Origin: Saccharina japonica
Taxonomy: Eukaryota > Sar > Phaeophyceae > Laminariales > Laminariaceae
Length of the DNA: 64,000 nt
Assembly (NCBI GenBank): GCA_008828725.1
Contig: MEHQ01002869.1
Span: 124,001-188,000 of the forward strand
Reading direction: 5' to 3'
A program made the translations under genes and the position numbers. The first letter of the stretch is position 1, and every line of letters begins with the position of its first letter. Below are positions 31,265 to 38,760 of this stretch, piece by piece. A model generated the notes under the pieces. The model searched no databases and was not told the origin of the DNA. It saw only the letters and a list, made by a program, of their open reading frames with translations.

Positions 31265-31987
31265 GAGCTGAATCCGCCGAAAGCGGCCCCGCCCCGGACG
31301 TGGGAAAAAGAAAGAAGATGTGTATAAGAGACAGCTCCAATGCACGTGTACGAACCAGGGTCGCCCGTCCGCGGGCCCTCGCGGCAGAACAGTCTCGGTG
31401 GCGCCGGAGGTAGCGGTACCGGCCAGCAATGGGACCCCGTCGCGATGCAGACCAATGGCGGCGGCCCTGGCAATGGCGTTGGCCCCGGCAGCGGAGACCA
31501 GCGGAGCGGAAGGTCGTCGTGGGCCGAAGGGGGAGAGTCTTTCTTGGACGCCGGGGGTGGAGGCGGAGTCGGTGGGGGGAGCGGGGCTGGTGCCGGTGCC
31601 GCAGGCAGCGATGGCGGTGGTGGCAACGGGGTCGCCGGAACCGGGGCTGCCGGAACCGGGGCCGCAGGAACCGGGGCCGCCGGAAACGGGGCCGCCGGAA
31701 ATGGGGCCGCTGCCGGAACCGGGGCCGCTGCCGGAAGTGGCCTCCACAATTTCGGAGGCCTCCCGTTTGTCGGGGACGTCGGAGTCGGAATGGGCGTTGT
31801 CGGCCCCGCGGCCCTCCACACCGGGACGGGCAGCCACGCGCGGAGCTACTCGTACGGGTTCGGGGAGTGGCTTCCCCCCGCCGATGTGACGCTGGACGAG
31901 GACCTGGACTTTTTGGCGGGAATGTCGGACGAGATCCTGCCCTCGGGGACCGAGATCTTGGCTGGTCATGACCACCACGACTTCTGA
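11808..31987 (+). CDS. Zn(II)2Cys6 fungal-type transcription factor, Gln/Gly/Ser-rich (6 exons)
   Basis: Exons 11808-11990, 23549-24208, 26067-26546, 28673-28699, 28899-28988 and 30274-31987, all phase 0, about 1,044 residues once the 19-base artefact at 31316-31334 is discounted. Residues 54-83 match C-x2-C-x6-C-x8-C-x2-C-x6-C exactly, the binuclear zinc cluster, followed by a basic KKKPGPKCRKR linker. The N-terminus is Gln/Pro-rich. The middle is Ser/Gly/Ala-rich low complexity. Exon 6 has long Gln, Gly and Gly-Ala-Gly-Thr runs. The acidic-hydrophobic C-terminus (about the last 35 residues, including DEDLDFLAGMSDE) resembles an activation domain. The likely role is DNA-binding regulator; targets are unknown. 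Introns of 11.6, 1.9, 2.1, 0.2 and 1.3 kb are full of repeats. The zinc cluster and exons 1-3 and 6 are solid; exons 4 and 5 are weaker. Confidence 0.8.
11991..13986. other. Start of the 11.6-kb intron of the Zn2Cys6 gene
   Basis: T-rich to 12310, then AT-rich sequence with several TACCAGGTA motifs (12571, 12577, 13092, 13099, 13430) and CAG repeats (12900-12945). Open frames here are not coding by composition. Confidence 0.45.
13987..14235. mobile_element. Two Stowaway-like (family C) miniature elements
   Basis: Copies 13987-14066 and 14158-14235, each about 79 bases and nearly palindromic: CCAGTCTG or CCAATCTG with CCGAAATAYAAG at one end and CTTATATTTCGGG at the other, flanked by TA in the second. 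They resemble Tc1/mariner-derived Stowaway elements in end sequence, size and TA target. Confidence 0.8.
14474..14562. mobile_element. Family A TTAA miniature element (89 bp)
   Basis: TTAA flanks at 14470-14473 and 14563-14566. Ends CCCTTTTAGGACTGCAGTCC and GGACTCCAGTCCTATAAGGG are inverted complements, with an inner GGGGACAAACCACTC / TTTGTCCCC palindrome. TTAA duplication plus CCC…GGG ends fit a piggyBac-derived element. Confidence 0.9.
14805..14900 (-). repeat. Dispersed repeat family H fragment
   Basis: Minus-strand fragment of a family with the signature GATGAAGAATCGGCAC … CACTGGGTGTGCTGGATGTCGAC. Fuller copies at 48095-48310, 55560-55790 and 58375-58525; fragments at 19190-19255 and 57605-57690. 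Confidence 0.55.
15284..15600. repeat. Family C element followed by a tandem array
   Basis: 15284-15362 is a family C miniature element (TA, CCACCCTGTCCCTAAACTAA … TATTTCGGGACA). 15490-15600 holds about three units of CACAGCATCCCGAGTCA or CTCTTACCAAGCACAGCATC of roughly 35-45 bases. Confidence 0.7.
15601..16195. other. Intron sequence, no gene
   Basis: Contains a repeated AATGCATCGTG(T/C)TCGATA block (near 15730 and 15772), an A-rich purine stretch at 15860-15930 and a TATATA run near 15997. No coding evidence. Confidence 0.45.
16196..16345. mobile_element. Family B TTAA miniature element (composite)
   Basis: Reverse-orientation copy (CCCATTCAGAACTG … CCAAGTAGTTTGTCCCC … GGACCAGTTCTTAAGG) joined to part of a second copy. 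Confidence 0.7.
16346..17404. other. AT-rich intron sequence, no gene
   Basis: Few repeats. Frames such as the one near 16678 are T-rich and unconvincing. Confidence 0.4.
17405..17850. mobile_element. Family D TIR element (TGGTCCCTCTATAGTGCCGG)
   Basis: TGGTCCCTCTATAGTGCCGG near 17408 faces CCGGCACTATAGAGGGACC near 17730, with repeated GGCACTATAGCGGC palindromes. It surrounds a family K block (17480-17650, CCATTTATTATCTTGGCCC … GTCGTAACTCAAATC) also seen at 50195-50295 and 57415-57570. Other family D copies: 28020-28190 and 51100-51291. Confidence 0.7.
17860..17950. mobile_element. Family P miniature element (CCATAGTAAATAGGACC ends)
   Basis: ACGGGAGACCATAGTAAGTA … AGGTCCTATTTACCATATTG, about 90 bases. 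Family P copies: 19616-20282 (interrupted), 21425-21527, 50712-50848, 52510-52616, 53643-53757 and 60322-60425. Ends are inverted TTACGGGGGACCATAGTAAA. Confidence 0.75.
17951..19268. other. Intron sequence with GTCT/GCCT simple repeats
   Basis: 18230-18480 is a degenerate (GTCTGTCTGCCT)n array containing two copies of an AGCCCGATGTAGCAAGCAGC-like block. The rest is AT-rich and without gene signal. Confidence 0.6.
19270..19545. repeat. Degenerate tandem array of CAGTACACTAAACTACACTA units
   Basis: Repeats of ACACTATAGTCAGTACA and CTACGAGTACACCATACTAT then TAATAGTATTACGCTACTGC; the second block occurs twice (near 19380 and 19480). Confidence 0.75.
19616..20282. mobile_element. Family P element split by a 551-bp insertion
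   Basis: The left half (TTACGGGGGACCATAGTAAA from 19616) and right half (to CCCCCGTAA at 20282) of a family P element flank an insertion. CCTACGGCA occurs at 19641-19649 and again at 20192-20200, a probable target duplication of about 8-9 bases. Read as starting CAGGGGCG and ending CCACCCTC, the insert's ends are short imperfect inverted repeats, as in hAT elements. The insert also contains a poly(C)-tailed family 2 fragment (19896-20140). Confidence 0.65.
20345..20683. mobile_element. Two family C Stowaway-like elements
   Basis: 20348-20424 (CCAATGTACCGAAAAATAAG … CTTATATTTAGGGACAGAGA) and 20605-20683 (CCACACTGGACGGAAATATA … CGGCCCAGAGTGG), both with TA at the left flank. Confidence 0.75.
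21425..21765. repeat. Family P element plus a 120-bp tandem duplication
   Basis: Family P at 21425-21527. Its right end is then part of a block (ACTATGGTTCTCCGTAAAGA … CAGTACTATTAATAGTTGCT) present at about 21518-21640 and again at 21640-21762. Confidence 0.8.
21770..22677. other. Intron sequence, no gene
   Basis: GCT/GCC-rich patch at 22255-22290; otherwise AT-rich. A minus-strand 77-codon frame here is Ala-rich by virtue of the repeat and is not called. Confidence 0.4.
22678..22902. mobile_element. Family F TIR element, diverged reverse copy
   Basis: Left end CCACCAAATCGCACCTGACA, right end GGTACGATTTTTGTGGGCCA, and an internal GGGGTTAGGGTTGGG, the same layout as 6578-7024. Confidence 0.65.
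23370..23500 (+). mobile_element. LINE 3' end, partly duplicated
   Basis: CTCGAAAGGGATGCGTGGTC … AAGCAACAAATGAGTA, then a second GATGCGTGGTCAATGGTC … ACAAATGATTACC followed by poly(C). It lies about 50 bases before the acceptor of Zn2Cys6 exon 2. Bases 22903-23369 upstream of it show no gene. Confidence 0.8.
23549..24208 (+). CDS. Zn2Cys6 gene exon 2: remaining four zinc Cys and low-complexity region
   Basis: Acceptor attaacag|GTGAAATG. 220 codons. VKCLGNTNGAGCNICVRKG and the following IKCEY supply Cys64, 73, 76 and 83. A Lys/Arg/Pro linker and a Glu/Asp stretch follow, then Ala/Ser/Gly low complexity and a Gln/Pro run. The donor is CGCGCG|gtgaga. This exon begins with GTG (Val), an internal codon and not a translation start. 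Confidence 0.85.
24209..24855. other. T-rich intron segment
   Basis: 24260-24640 is extremely T-rich on the plus strand (TTTTGTTTCTTTTTT-type), giving false Phe/Val or Lys/Asn frames. A poly(G) run occupies 24658-24678. Confidence 0.7.
24856..26040 (+). mobile_element. Cluster of LINE and family 2 ends with poly(C) tails
   Basis: In order on the plus strand: family 2 (24856-24965), LINE 3' end (24966-25216, AILGDRWW), family 2 (25220-25450 and 25456-25535), LINE (25540-25842, AILGDRWW), family 2 (25853-25915 and 25906-25978), then a 55-base poly(C) tract (25977-26033, one T interruption). Each unit ends GAGTAC or similar followed by C-rich sequence. The cluster fills intron 2 of the Zn2Cys6 gene. 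Confidence 0.8.
26067..26546 (+). CDS. Zn2Cys6 gene exon 3
   Basis: Acceptor ccccaacag|ATGCCGGCC, preceded by a C-rich tract that merges with a poly(C) run. 160 codons, rich in Gly, Ser and Pro, with an amphipathic charged end (IYEEVERLHLEKLFGQ). The donor is GGACAG|gtttgt. Codons favour G/C in third position, as in the other exons and unlike the surrounding AT-rich intron. Confidence 0.75.
26703..26993. repeat. Family C element with expanded internal repeats
   Basis: Begins ACCACTCTGCTCCGAACTGT and ends ATGTTTCGGGACAGTAC like a family C element, but the loop has grown into about seven degenerate units of TATGGACCGTTTTTTTTA. Confidence 0.7.
27101..27684. mobile_element. TIR element family E, copy 2, hosting four miniature elements
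   Basis: Ends GACGCGTGCTACGAGAGAGG and CGGTGGCATGCGTC. Inside are three head-to-tail family B copies (27176-27425) and one family A copy (27545-27633, with TTAA on its right). Confidence 0.7.
27685..28192. other. Intron 3 of the Zn2Cys6 gene, with degenerate family D element
   Basis: 27685-28019 shows nothing recognisable. 28020-28190 carries GTGCCGGTTGCCGATATAG and GCAACCGGCACTACTC … GAGGGACCAC, a decayed family D element. Confidence 0.55.
28193..28560. mobile_element. TIR element family E, copy 3
   Basis: Ends GACGCTTTGCTACGATAGAG and CCTCTACCGTAGCATGCG, with a diverged family A element inside (about 28268-28365). Confidence 0.7.
28673..28699 (+). CDS. Zn2Cys6 gene exon 4: candidate 27-nt microexon
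   Basis: Acceptor aaggtcag|CAC and donor ATGAAG|gtagtt enclose nine codons, HELAYRNMK, in phase 0. This joins LFGQ from exon 3 to QVLDPLD of exon 5. An AG five bases upstream is an alternative acceptor but breaks the phase. Support is splice grammar and frame only, so it remains tentative. Confidence 0.4.
28725..28862. repeat. CT/CCCT pyrimidine microsatellite
   Basis: (CTCTCT)n then (CCCT)n, in intron 4 and upstream of the exon 5 acceptor, where it may serve as the pyrimidine tract. A purine counterpart (GAGAGA) lies at 29015-29060. Confidence 0.85.
28899..28988 (+). CDS. Zn2Cys6 gene exon 5
   Basis: Acceptor aacaaacag|CAAGTA, with a CT/CCCT pyrimidine tract ending about 40 bases upstream. 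30 codons reading QVLDPLDLAAADGSDVSDVS and on to an acidic end (SENSDDE). The donor is GATGAG|gtgaga. The acidic, balanced composition and phase-0 ends support coding. The upstream ATG at 28884 belongs to the intron in this model. Confidence 0.55.
29061..29479. other. Intron 5 of the Zn2Cys6 gene, AT-rich part
   Basis: No gene or family repeat recognised apart from one ACCTGGTA motif near 29269. Confidence 0.4.
29480..30210 (+). mobile_element. LINE 3' fragment and further LINE/family 2 ends with poly(C)
   Basis: 29480-29910 holds decayed ORF2 C-terminus: CPCGKAVE near 29525, AILGDRWWP near 29692, then GTCTCGAAAGGGATGCG and a C-run. Two more LINE tips follow (29910-29970 and 29998-30065), a family 2 end (30068-30176) and 33 C at 30177-30209. 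Confidence 0.82.
30274..31987 (+). CDS. Zn2Cys6 gene exon 6 (terminal), frame broken by adapter sequence
   Basis: Acceptor tctccctacag|AATGGC. The frame runs to 31315, shifts at the 19-base Tn5 mosaic end, and continues one frame over to TGA at 31987. 19 is 1 modulo 3, so discounting those bases rejoins the two frames exactly (VGKRK then TPMHVYEPG). Content: Gly/Ser/Asp region, Gln-rich segments with QQQ runs at 30656-31020, a pure Gly-Ser run at 31185-31265, Gly-Ala-Gly-Thr repeats at 31600-31740, and an acidic-hydrophobic C-terminus ending GHDHHDF. 564 codons after discounting. Left as deposited, the protein would end at a premature stop soon after 31315. Confidence 0.75.
31316..31334. other. 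Tn5/Nextera mosaic-end sequence (likely assembly artefact)
   Basis: AGATGTGTATAAGAGACAG is identical over 19/19 bases to the hyperactive Tn5 mosaic end used in tagmentation libraries. It sits inside a coding exon and causes a +1 frameshift. In translation it yields the telltale peptides MCIRDS (plus) and VSYTHL or SLIHI (minus). A Gly-Ser-coding GGC repeat just upstream probably made the assembly difficult there. Confidence 0.93.
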
Positions 31988-32725
31988 AAAAAAGAAAAAA
32001 CGCCTGCTGCTGCTGCTGCCGCGGTGGTGGTGGTGGTGGTGGTGGTGGTGGTGGCCTCTACCAAAATCTCGCCGCGGCTTTTGCTGTGATTTGTTTGAGG
32101 GTTTTGGGATCACGACCGTTGACTGACCGACCGACCGACCGACCAATCACCTACCTACCCACCCACCCACACACCCGCCCACCCCGAGGAAAGCCTTTTT
32201 GAATTTTTTTTGCAGCCGCGACCTCCCATCCATCACATCGCTATCACCAACTTCTGTTTTTGTTTTTTGTTTTTGTTTCATGCTGCTGCAGTGACGCGCA
32301 GCGTGAAAAGGACAACAACAACGATAACGATGACCTTTTTTTTGTTTTAAAGGTATTCGGCGGCGGACGGAAATACCACCTCTCCGCCCTTTTTTTTTTC
32401 TTTCCTCTTTTTTTTGTTTTTGACGTTTTGGCCGCAGCCGACCACACGACTGACTGACTTACGTCCTTTTTTTGGGTGTGGTCTTTGAGTCTTGGGTCAG
32501 TCCAGCCCTACGTGCGCTCGTGTGTGACCGCGAGGGTAAGCGCTTTAGGGCGAGAGGCAAACGCTAAGGGGAGAACTGGGGAGGTGGATGCGATGGGAAG
32601 GACGGTGTGGTGGTAGTAGGGTAATTGTACCATCGCCGTGGTGGTCAGGGGTTTTGCGAAGATTCTGTAGGCTTTTGGGTCGGGGGGGGGGAGGGGAGGC
32701 GTCGTTGGCGGCTCGTGTCGGACCG
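31988..32725. other. 3' flank of the Zn2Cys6 gene
   Basis: Presumed 3' UTR with CTG and GGT/TGG simple repeats (32010-32055) and an ACCGACCG/CCCACCCA tract (32125-32170). No further gene is seen. Confidence 0.5.
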
Positions 32726-32850
32726 ATTCGGTTCCATTCCGTTCGATTCGGTTCGGTTCCGTTCGATTCGGTTCGGTTCCGTTCGGTTCGGTTCGGTTCG
32801 GTCATAGTCAGTTCCGTTTGGTTCCATTCGGTTCCGTTCGGGTGTAGTCG
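32726..32850. repeat. TTCGGTTCCGTTCGATTCGG-type tandem array
   Basis: Degenerate 5- to 10-bp units of TTCGG and TTCCG. It produces Arg-Phe-Gly-Ser or Thr-Glu-Pro-Asn-Arg frames on either strand, which are not genes. Confidence 0.85.
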
Positions 32851-33547
32851 AATCGGGTGGGTTGGGTCCGGAGCTTTCGGTATCGCGGTGCCCGCCGCCC
32901 AGCAACGATTGAATCGCGATCGATGCACGGGAAGCGGCGGAGTGGCGAGCGGACAGACCGACGGCGCTCTGTTTTTGTGTGTTTTGTGTGTGTCTTTGTG
33001 TGTGTGGAAGCGTCAAGGAGATGAGGGAGGAGCGGGAGCCAGCTTGCTGGTGGCCGCTCGGCGGGGAGAACCTTCACGAAACCGATTCAGTACGGATGAA
33101 AAAAATGTCCTGGGTCGGCTTTTTAGCAAAAAACGCCTACAATTCCTTAAAAACACCTCGCGGGGGCGCATTCCAACTTGGAAAGCCACCCCCTCTTTTC
33201 AATGGGCGGCCCCCGCCCCGCCTCGCCCACCCCCTCGCCCATCCTGTCGTTCACCGGTGCCCGGGATACGCTTCAGCTCACCGGAACTGCAACGCGATTC
33301 TCGGCGCCTCTTTCAAAGCACCGTTCGGCACTTATAAGTCATTGCACACACACATACGCCTCGCTCAAAGCGACGCCTTACCACTGCCCCCCCCCCCCCT
33401 CCTCACACGCCTCCGCCACCTGCCTGCAAACCCACCGAGTGCCTTCACAAACAATAACCGCCAAATCTTCTCACGTCAACAAGAAAACAAGAACGCCTTC
33501 TTTCTTTTTCCCACGTCCGTCTTCCTTGTCTCCTCTTTTGATACAGT
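32851..33547. other. Intergenic, no gene recognised
   Basis: Moderately GC-rich with C-runs (33385-33400). A 205-codon frame crosses this region but has no recognisable domain and starts inside low-complexity sequence. Confidence 0.35.
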
Positions 33548-33770
33548 AGAAATGTACCGTTACGGTAAAAAAGGATACGGTAAAAATATACGGTAAAATG
33601 ATACCATACGGTAAATAATACTATACGGTAAAATGATACCACACACAGAAACAAAAGGATACCACACGGCAAAAGGATACCATACGGTAAAAGGATACCA
33701 TACGGCAAAAGGATACCATACGGTAAAAGGATACCATACAGTAAAACGCTGCGGTACGGTAGGATGCGGT
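33548..33770. repeat. Tandem array of GGATACCATACGGTAAAA (18 bp)
   Basis: About ten units, best preserved at 33655-33750. It generates the false YHTVKG and YGILLP frames. Confidence 0.9.
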
Positions 33771-34202
33771 GCGGGCCGGTACGGCCGGGAGATACAAGGC
33801 CCTTCCTGCCCGCTGGCACACTCTCCATCCACCCTTCCCGCCAAGTCACAGGTGCTCGCCAACTCGCCACCCCTCCCGATCTACCAATCCGAGCGGCCCT
33901 CGTGCCTGTGTATCAAGAGCGACAACGGTTGGGTAACCACCGCGACCATCGATGTAGCAACCGCAACGAAAACACAGCAGTGTCGCAACAGGAGGGGGGG
34001 GGGGGCTAAGCTGGGTTGACAGCCAGGAGCTACCCGCCCGTGTCTCACTGTCCCGCCCGGTCGACAACAGCCCCGATCGAGCTCCCACAACATTGCACAT
34101 CTTCCAACGTCTGCGCGGGGGGGGGGGTATCAAGCTCCTTCCCACACTACTGCACCTCTTCCAAAGTCTGGGCGCGGGGGGGGGGCGGGGGGGGTGAAAA
34201 GC

Positions 34203-34986
34203 NNNNNNNNNNNNNNNNNNNNNNNNNNNNNNNNNNNNNNNNNNNNNNNNNNNNNNNNNNNNNNNNNNNNNNNNNNNNNNNNNNNNNNNNNNNNNNNNNN
34301 NNNNNNNNNNNNNNNNNNNNNNNNNNNNNNNNNNNNNNNNNNNNNNNNNNNNNNNNNNNNNNNNNNNNNNNNNNNNNNNNNNNNNNNNNNNNNNNNNNNN
34401 NNNNNNNNNNNNNNNNNNNNNNNNNNNNNNNNNNNNNNNNNNNNNNNNNNNNNNNNNNNNNNNNNNNNNNNNNNNNNNNNNNNNNNNNNNNNNNNNNNNN
34501 NNNNNNNNNNNNNNNNNNNNNNNNNNNNNNNNNNNNNNNNNNNNNNNNNNNNNNNNNNNNNNNNNNNNNNNNNNNNNNNNNNNNNNNNNNNNNNNNNNNN
34601 NNNNNNNNNNNNNNNNNNNNNNNNNNNNNNNNNNNNNNNNNNNNNNNNNNNNNNNNNNNNNNNNNNNNNNNNNNNNNNNNNNNNNNNNNNNNNNNNNNNN
34701 NNNNNNNNNNNNNNNNNNNNNNNNNNNNNNNNNNNNNNNNNNNNNNNNNNNNNNNNNNNNNNNNNNNNNNNNNNNNNNNNNNNNNNNNNNNNNNNNNNNN
34801 NNNNNNNNNNNNNNNNNNNNNNNNNNNNNNNNNNNNNNNNNNNNNNNNNNNNNNNNNNNNNNNNNNNNNNNNNNNNNNNNNNNNNNNNNNNNNNNNNNNN
34901 NNNNNNNNNNNNNNNNNNNNNNNNNNNNNNNNNNNNNNNNNNNNNNNNNNNNNNNNNNNNNNNNNNNNNNNNNNNNNNNNNNNNNN
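34203..34986. other. Assembly gap (784 N)
   Basis: Unbroken N. It is preceded by G-rich runs (34115-34200) likely to have stopped the assembly. Single N also at 42192 within a poly(C) run. Confidence 0.99.
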
Positions 34987-35584
34987 AAAACCGAACCGGA
35001 ACGGTGGGGGACGAAAAAGATCGCCGCATCGCGACCGAGTTTTTTTTTTGTGTATGATACCTTTTTTTGTCGAAGCCGTATATATACTGCACTTTTTCTT
35101 ATTTTTTTTGTCTGTATAAGTTAGCACGCCGTGGTTCTATATTATCTCTTCTTGTTGTTTGTGTCGTTTGTCGTTCCGTATATAGAGGCAGGCTTTTTGG
35201 AGCTTTGCCGTATATACCTGGTACACGTATATATACACGACGTATATATTACGTTCTACTTGCCAGTAGTAATTGTTTATTTTTCCGGGAAAGGTCCGAA
35301 CATGCAAACTTTATCGTACAGGGAAAGAAAGGGACGCGAGGAATAATGGGAGGCCGGTAAAATAATGCTTTGTCGTTGAGACAACAACCCATCCGGTCTT
35401 TTTTTCTTTTTCTTTTTTTGTGTCGAGATACGTATATATTTATACGTTCTTCTTGCTGCTTTTGCTTTCGCCCGCTGGTAATAATGAAAGAAGGGATGAA
35501 TTCCGACTCTTAATATCTGACGACACAGGTAATTCAGTACTACACCAACTACCATGTGGTTGACTGTAATGGTACTTAATATAA
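34987..35584. other. AT-rich sequence, no gene
   Basis: TATATA-rich with a T-run at 35400-35420 and one ACCTGGTA motif near 35216. Confidence 0.4.
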
Positions 35585-36880
35585 GCAGCGTCAGCCAATG
35601 AGCTGCATTGAATGGGCGACAACAGCCAATGAGATGCATTATTGAATGGGCGGCGCCAGCCAATGAGATGCACTACTGAATGGGCGACATCAGCCAATGA
35701 GATGCAATATTGAATGGGCGACACCAGCCAATGATACGCACTATTGAATGGGCGCACCAGCCAATGAGATGCATGGAGTGGGCGGCACCACCCAATGAGA
35801 TGCATTGAATGGGCGACACCAGCCAACGAGATGCATTATTATTGAATGGGCGATACCAGCCAACGAGATGCATTGAATGGGCGACACCAGCCAATGAGAT
35901 GTATTGAATGGGCGGCACCAGCCAATGAGATTCACTATTGAATAGGCGGCGGCAGCCAATGAGATGCACTGAATGGGCGACACCAGCCAATGAGATGCAC
36001 TGAATGGGCGACACCAACCAATGAGATGCATTATTGAATGGGCGGCGCCAGCCAATGAGATGCATTGAATGGACGACACCAGCCAATGAGATGCATTATT
36101 GAATAAGCAGCGCCAGCCAATGAGATTGATTGAATGGGCGACACCAGCCAATGAGATAGATGCATTATTGAATGGGCGGCGCCAGCCAATGAGATGCAGT
36201 AAGTATTGAATGGGCAGCGTCAGCCAATGAGATGTATTGAATGAACGACACCAGCCAATGATATGCATTATTACTGAATGGGCCGCGCCAGCCAATGAGA
36301 TGCACTGAATTGGCGGCACCAGCCAATGAGATGCATTGAACGGGCGACACCAGCCAATGAGATGCATTGAATGGGCGACACCAGCCAACCAAATGAGATG
36401 CATTGAACGGGCGACACCAGCCAATGAGATGCATTGAATGGGCGGCGCCAGCCAATGATATGCATTGAATGGGCGACACGAGCCAATGAGATGCACCACT
36501 ATTGAATGGGCGGCGCCAGCCAATGAGATGCATTGAATGGGCGACACCAGCCAATGAGATGCACTACGTCGTACCATTGAATGGGCGGCGCCAGCCAATG
36601 AGATGCATTGAATGGGCGACACCAGCCAATGAGAGCACTACTTACTATTGAATGGGCGGCGCCAGCCAATGAGATGCATTGAATGGGCGACACCAGCCAA
36701 TGAGATGCACTATTGAATGGGCGGCGCAAGCCAATAAGATGCATTGAATGGGAGTGTGGTTTCCCACTGTCCCACCATGTATTCCTTGTTTCAAAATGGT
36801 TTTATTCGTTGTGGTTGGGCGGTCGATGAGCGACACCAGCCAATGAGATGCAGGGCGGCGCCAGCCAATGAGATGCATTT
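35585..36880. repeat. Satellite of CCAAT-containing units
   Basis: More than 30 units of about 29-45 bases built as AGCCAATGAGATGCATTGAA plus TGGGCGACACC or TGGGCGGCGCC, with unit length varied by small insertions (ATTATT, CTACTT). Every unit holds AGCCAATGAG and an ATGCAT core. It yields long false frames (HLIGWCRPFNASHWL). At its right edge a longer unit appears (GTTCCACACTGTCCCAC … GTTGTGGTTGAGCGGT, twice). Confidence 0.93.
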
Positions 36881-38044
36881 AATTATTGGAGTGTTGTTCC
36901 ACACTGTCCCACTTCATGTTCATTTGTTGTTCGTTGTGGTTGAGCGGTAGTACGTCGACAGCGCACCAACCACCCTAATTTTACCGATGACTGTAAATAC
37001 TCGAGCATGATGTGCGTGGAATCGGCGTGCTGTTCCTCAGTTTTTTTTTTTGGTTGGACGGTCTTATTTACGACGGCAGCAGCACACCAAACACCTATTT
37101 TTTTGGTGGCTGCCTTGCTGTGTGTATAGTCGCGCCAGCCTATGAACTGCACTGGATTATTGTCGTGCTGTTGTTGTTCTGTTCCCCAGCGTTCTCTTGT
37201 CACTTTTTGGGTGGACAGTCAGTCGTATTATACGACGACAGCATGCCAGCCGCCTATTATATATATATAGGCTTGCGGTGCTTGATGACTATAAAAAAAT
37301 GCAGTAGGGTTGCAGCGCTAGCCAATGGAATGCATTCTATGTTGTCGTGTTCACTAACCTGGACCAGTATGTGGTCCGTGCAGGACACGTTTTCCAATGA
37401 CGTTTCGGGTCATAACTTTTGAAACACGCCGGAACCGTCGACGATAAAATAGTGCTACGACACAGCCAGTCAGTCGCGAGCTATGGGCTATGACCCTCCA
37501 CAAAAAGTCGTAGCCCGTAGGTCGTGAGCATCAGGGCCTAGCGAGCACATACTGTTTCGATGGTTTTGTTCGCCTATATACTGCCTATATACTTAATTAA
37601 CTGGCGTCACTTTTGAGATTTCGAAATGAACACTCCTCCAGTCACTCAATGAATGGAGAACTTGTACATTATTAACATCAAGTAAGTGACAGCTGGTCAA
37701 GGGCCAAGATCAATCAGCTGTAAAACTTTCACAAAACCATGAATATCTGTGGAGTTATGTTTTGTTTTTTGCCAAATTATCAATAGAGTTCGACCCGTAG
37801 AATTGCGAGGGGAAGCGCTTCCCGCCCTGTTTTTTTACTTCGTATGGTGGGTGGGTTTCGCCGGAAGCGACACTTACTTCCTGGGACGTCCGGGCCTCGT
37901 TTTTTCGCCTGTAACTTCCGATTTTTGTCCCCCGATTTAGGAGACAGTAGTTCGACCTCGTGAATCATTCGCAAGGAAGCGCTCTCGAATGCCTCCCTAA
38001 CGAAAGACTTGTTAAGGTAGAAAAAAACATGGCGATTTTTGACA
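36881..38044. other. Decayed right flank of the satellite and unmarked intergenic DNA
   Basis: Relics of the satellite at about 37130 (GCCAGCCTATGAACTGCACT) and 37320 (GCCAATGGAATGCATTC). 37430-38044 shows no gene. Confidence 0.5.
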
Positions 38045-38130
38045 TTTTTACCCCTTCAAAACGACACCCACGTTTTTTGGGGGAAAACTACTTGGAATTA
38101 GTGGGGGTAATTTTGGCAGTAGAAAAAGGG
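38045..38130. mobile_element. Family B TTAA miniature element, diverged
   Basis: CCCCTTCAAAACGACACCCA … GGGGGAAAACTACTTGGAAT … AGGGTTAA. Confidence 0.6.
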
Positions 38131-38494
38131 TTAAGACAGACAGAGATAATTTGGTACTTCTCGAGACAGAAACCCTCGATATTACCTACCAGGCACGAAA
38201 TGCCCCAGAGCAGCCCGGGCTTCTTTTTTCGTGTGGACGCTACTACTACGATCGTTAGGTTTTGTGGTCACTTTTCCAATCAAGTCCCGAAAGCATAACA
38301 GCAGTGCCCTTGCTGAAAAAAGAAATGAAACTTTCTTCTATTTTCATGCACTTCCTTATGACACGAATGATAACGCCGGAGTATCCTCTTGGCAGGAAAG
38401 CCGTTCTGCGGCCAAGCCAGCTATCGGTGCAAGCATTGGGAGGCGTGTGCGAAACCAGAGTTTTTATTATTTTGCCCCCCCCCCCTCCCCAGCA

Positions 38495-38760
38495 GTCTGC
38501 CTCGTTGGTGAAAACCCAACGTGCTCCGTTCCGGCATTGTAGGGATGCGAGGGTCTATGATCGTACGACTACGGCCGTGCACGACGCGAGTACACCCCCC
38601 CAGCAGTCTTCGTCAGGCGCAGAAACAACAACCCGTAACACACAAAAACAAGGAATGAGTCTATTTTTTCGAGGCTTCACGAAAGGTACAAAATGAAACC
38701 AGCCCCCGAACGACCCCCCCCCACCCCCCCCCCCCCCCCCCCCCCCCCGCCTCCCCCCCT
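38495..38760 (+). mobile_element. Family 2 end and a poly(C) run
   Basis: GTTGGTGAAAACCCAACGTG … CGACTACGGCCGTGCACGAC … GAGTACACCCCCCC to 38600, then a C-tract at 38714-38748. Confidence 0.7.

Noticed and set aside
30110..32146. Long minus-strand frames rich in Ala, Pro and Arg.
   Set aside because: They are antisense shadows of exon 6 of the Zn2Cys6 gene; some include the adapter-derived peptides.
32588..33596. Frames of 205-249 codons around the TTCGG array.
   Set aside because: Half of each is tandem repeat; the rest has no recognisable domain or splice context.
34016..35127. Frames of 287-367 codons.
   Set aside because: They are made of N from the assembly gap.
35741..36622. A 293-codon minus-strand frame (repeating HLIGWCRPFNASHWL).
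   Set aside because: It is the CCAAT satellite read in a frame without stops; neighbouring frames do the same with other phases.
35585..36880. A CRISPR-like array.
   Set aside because: Units are contiguous and spacers are not unique; the window is eukaryotic and has no cas genes.
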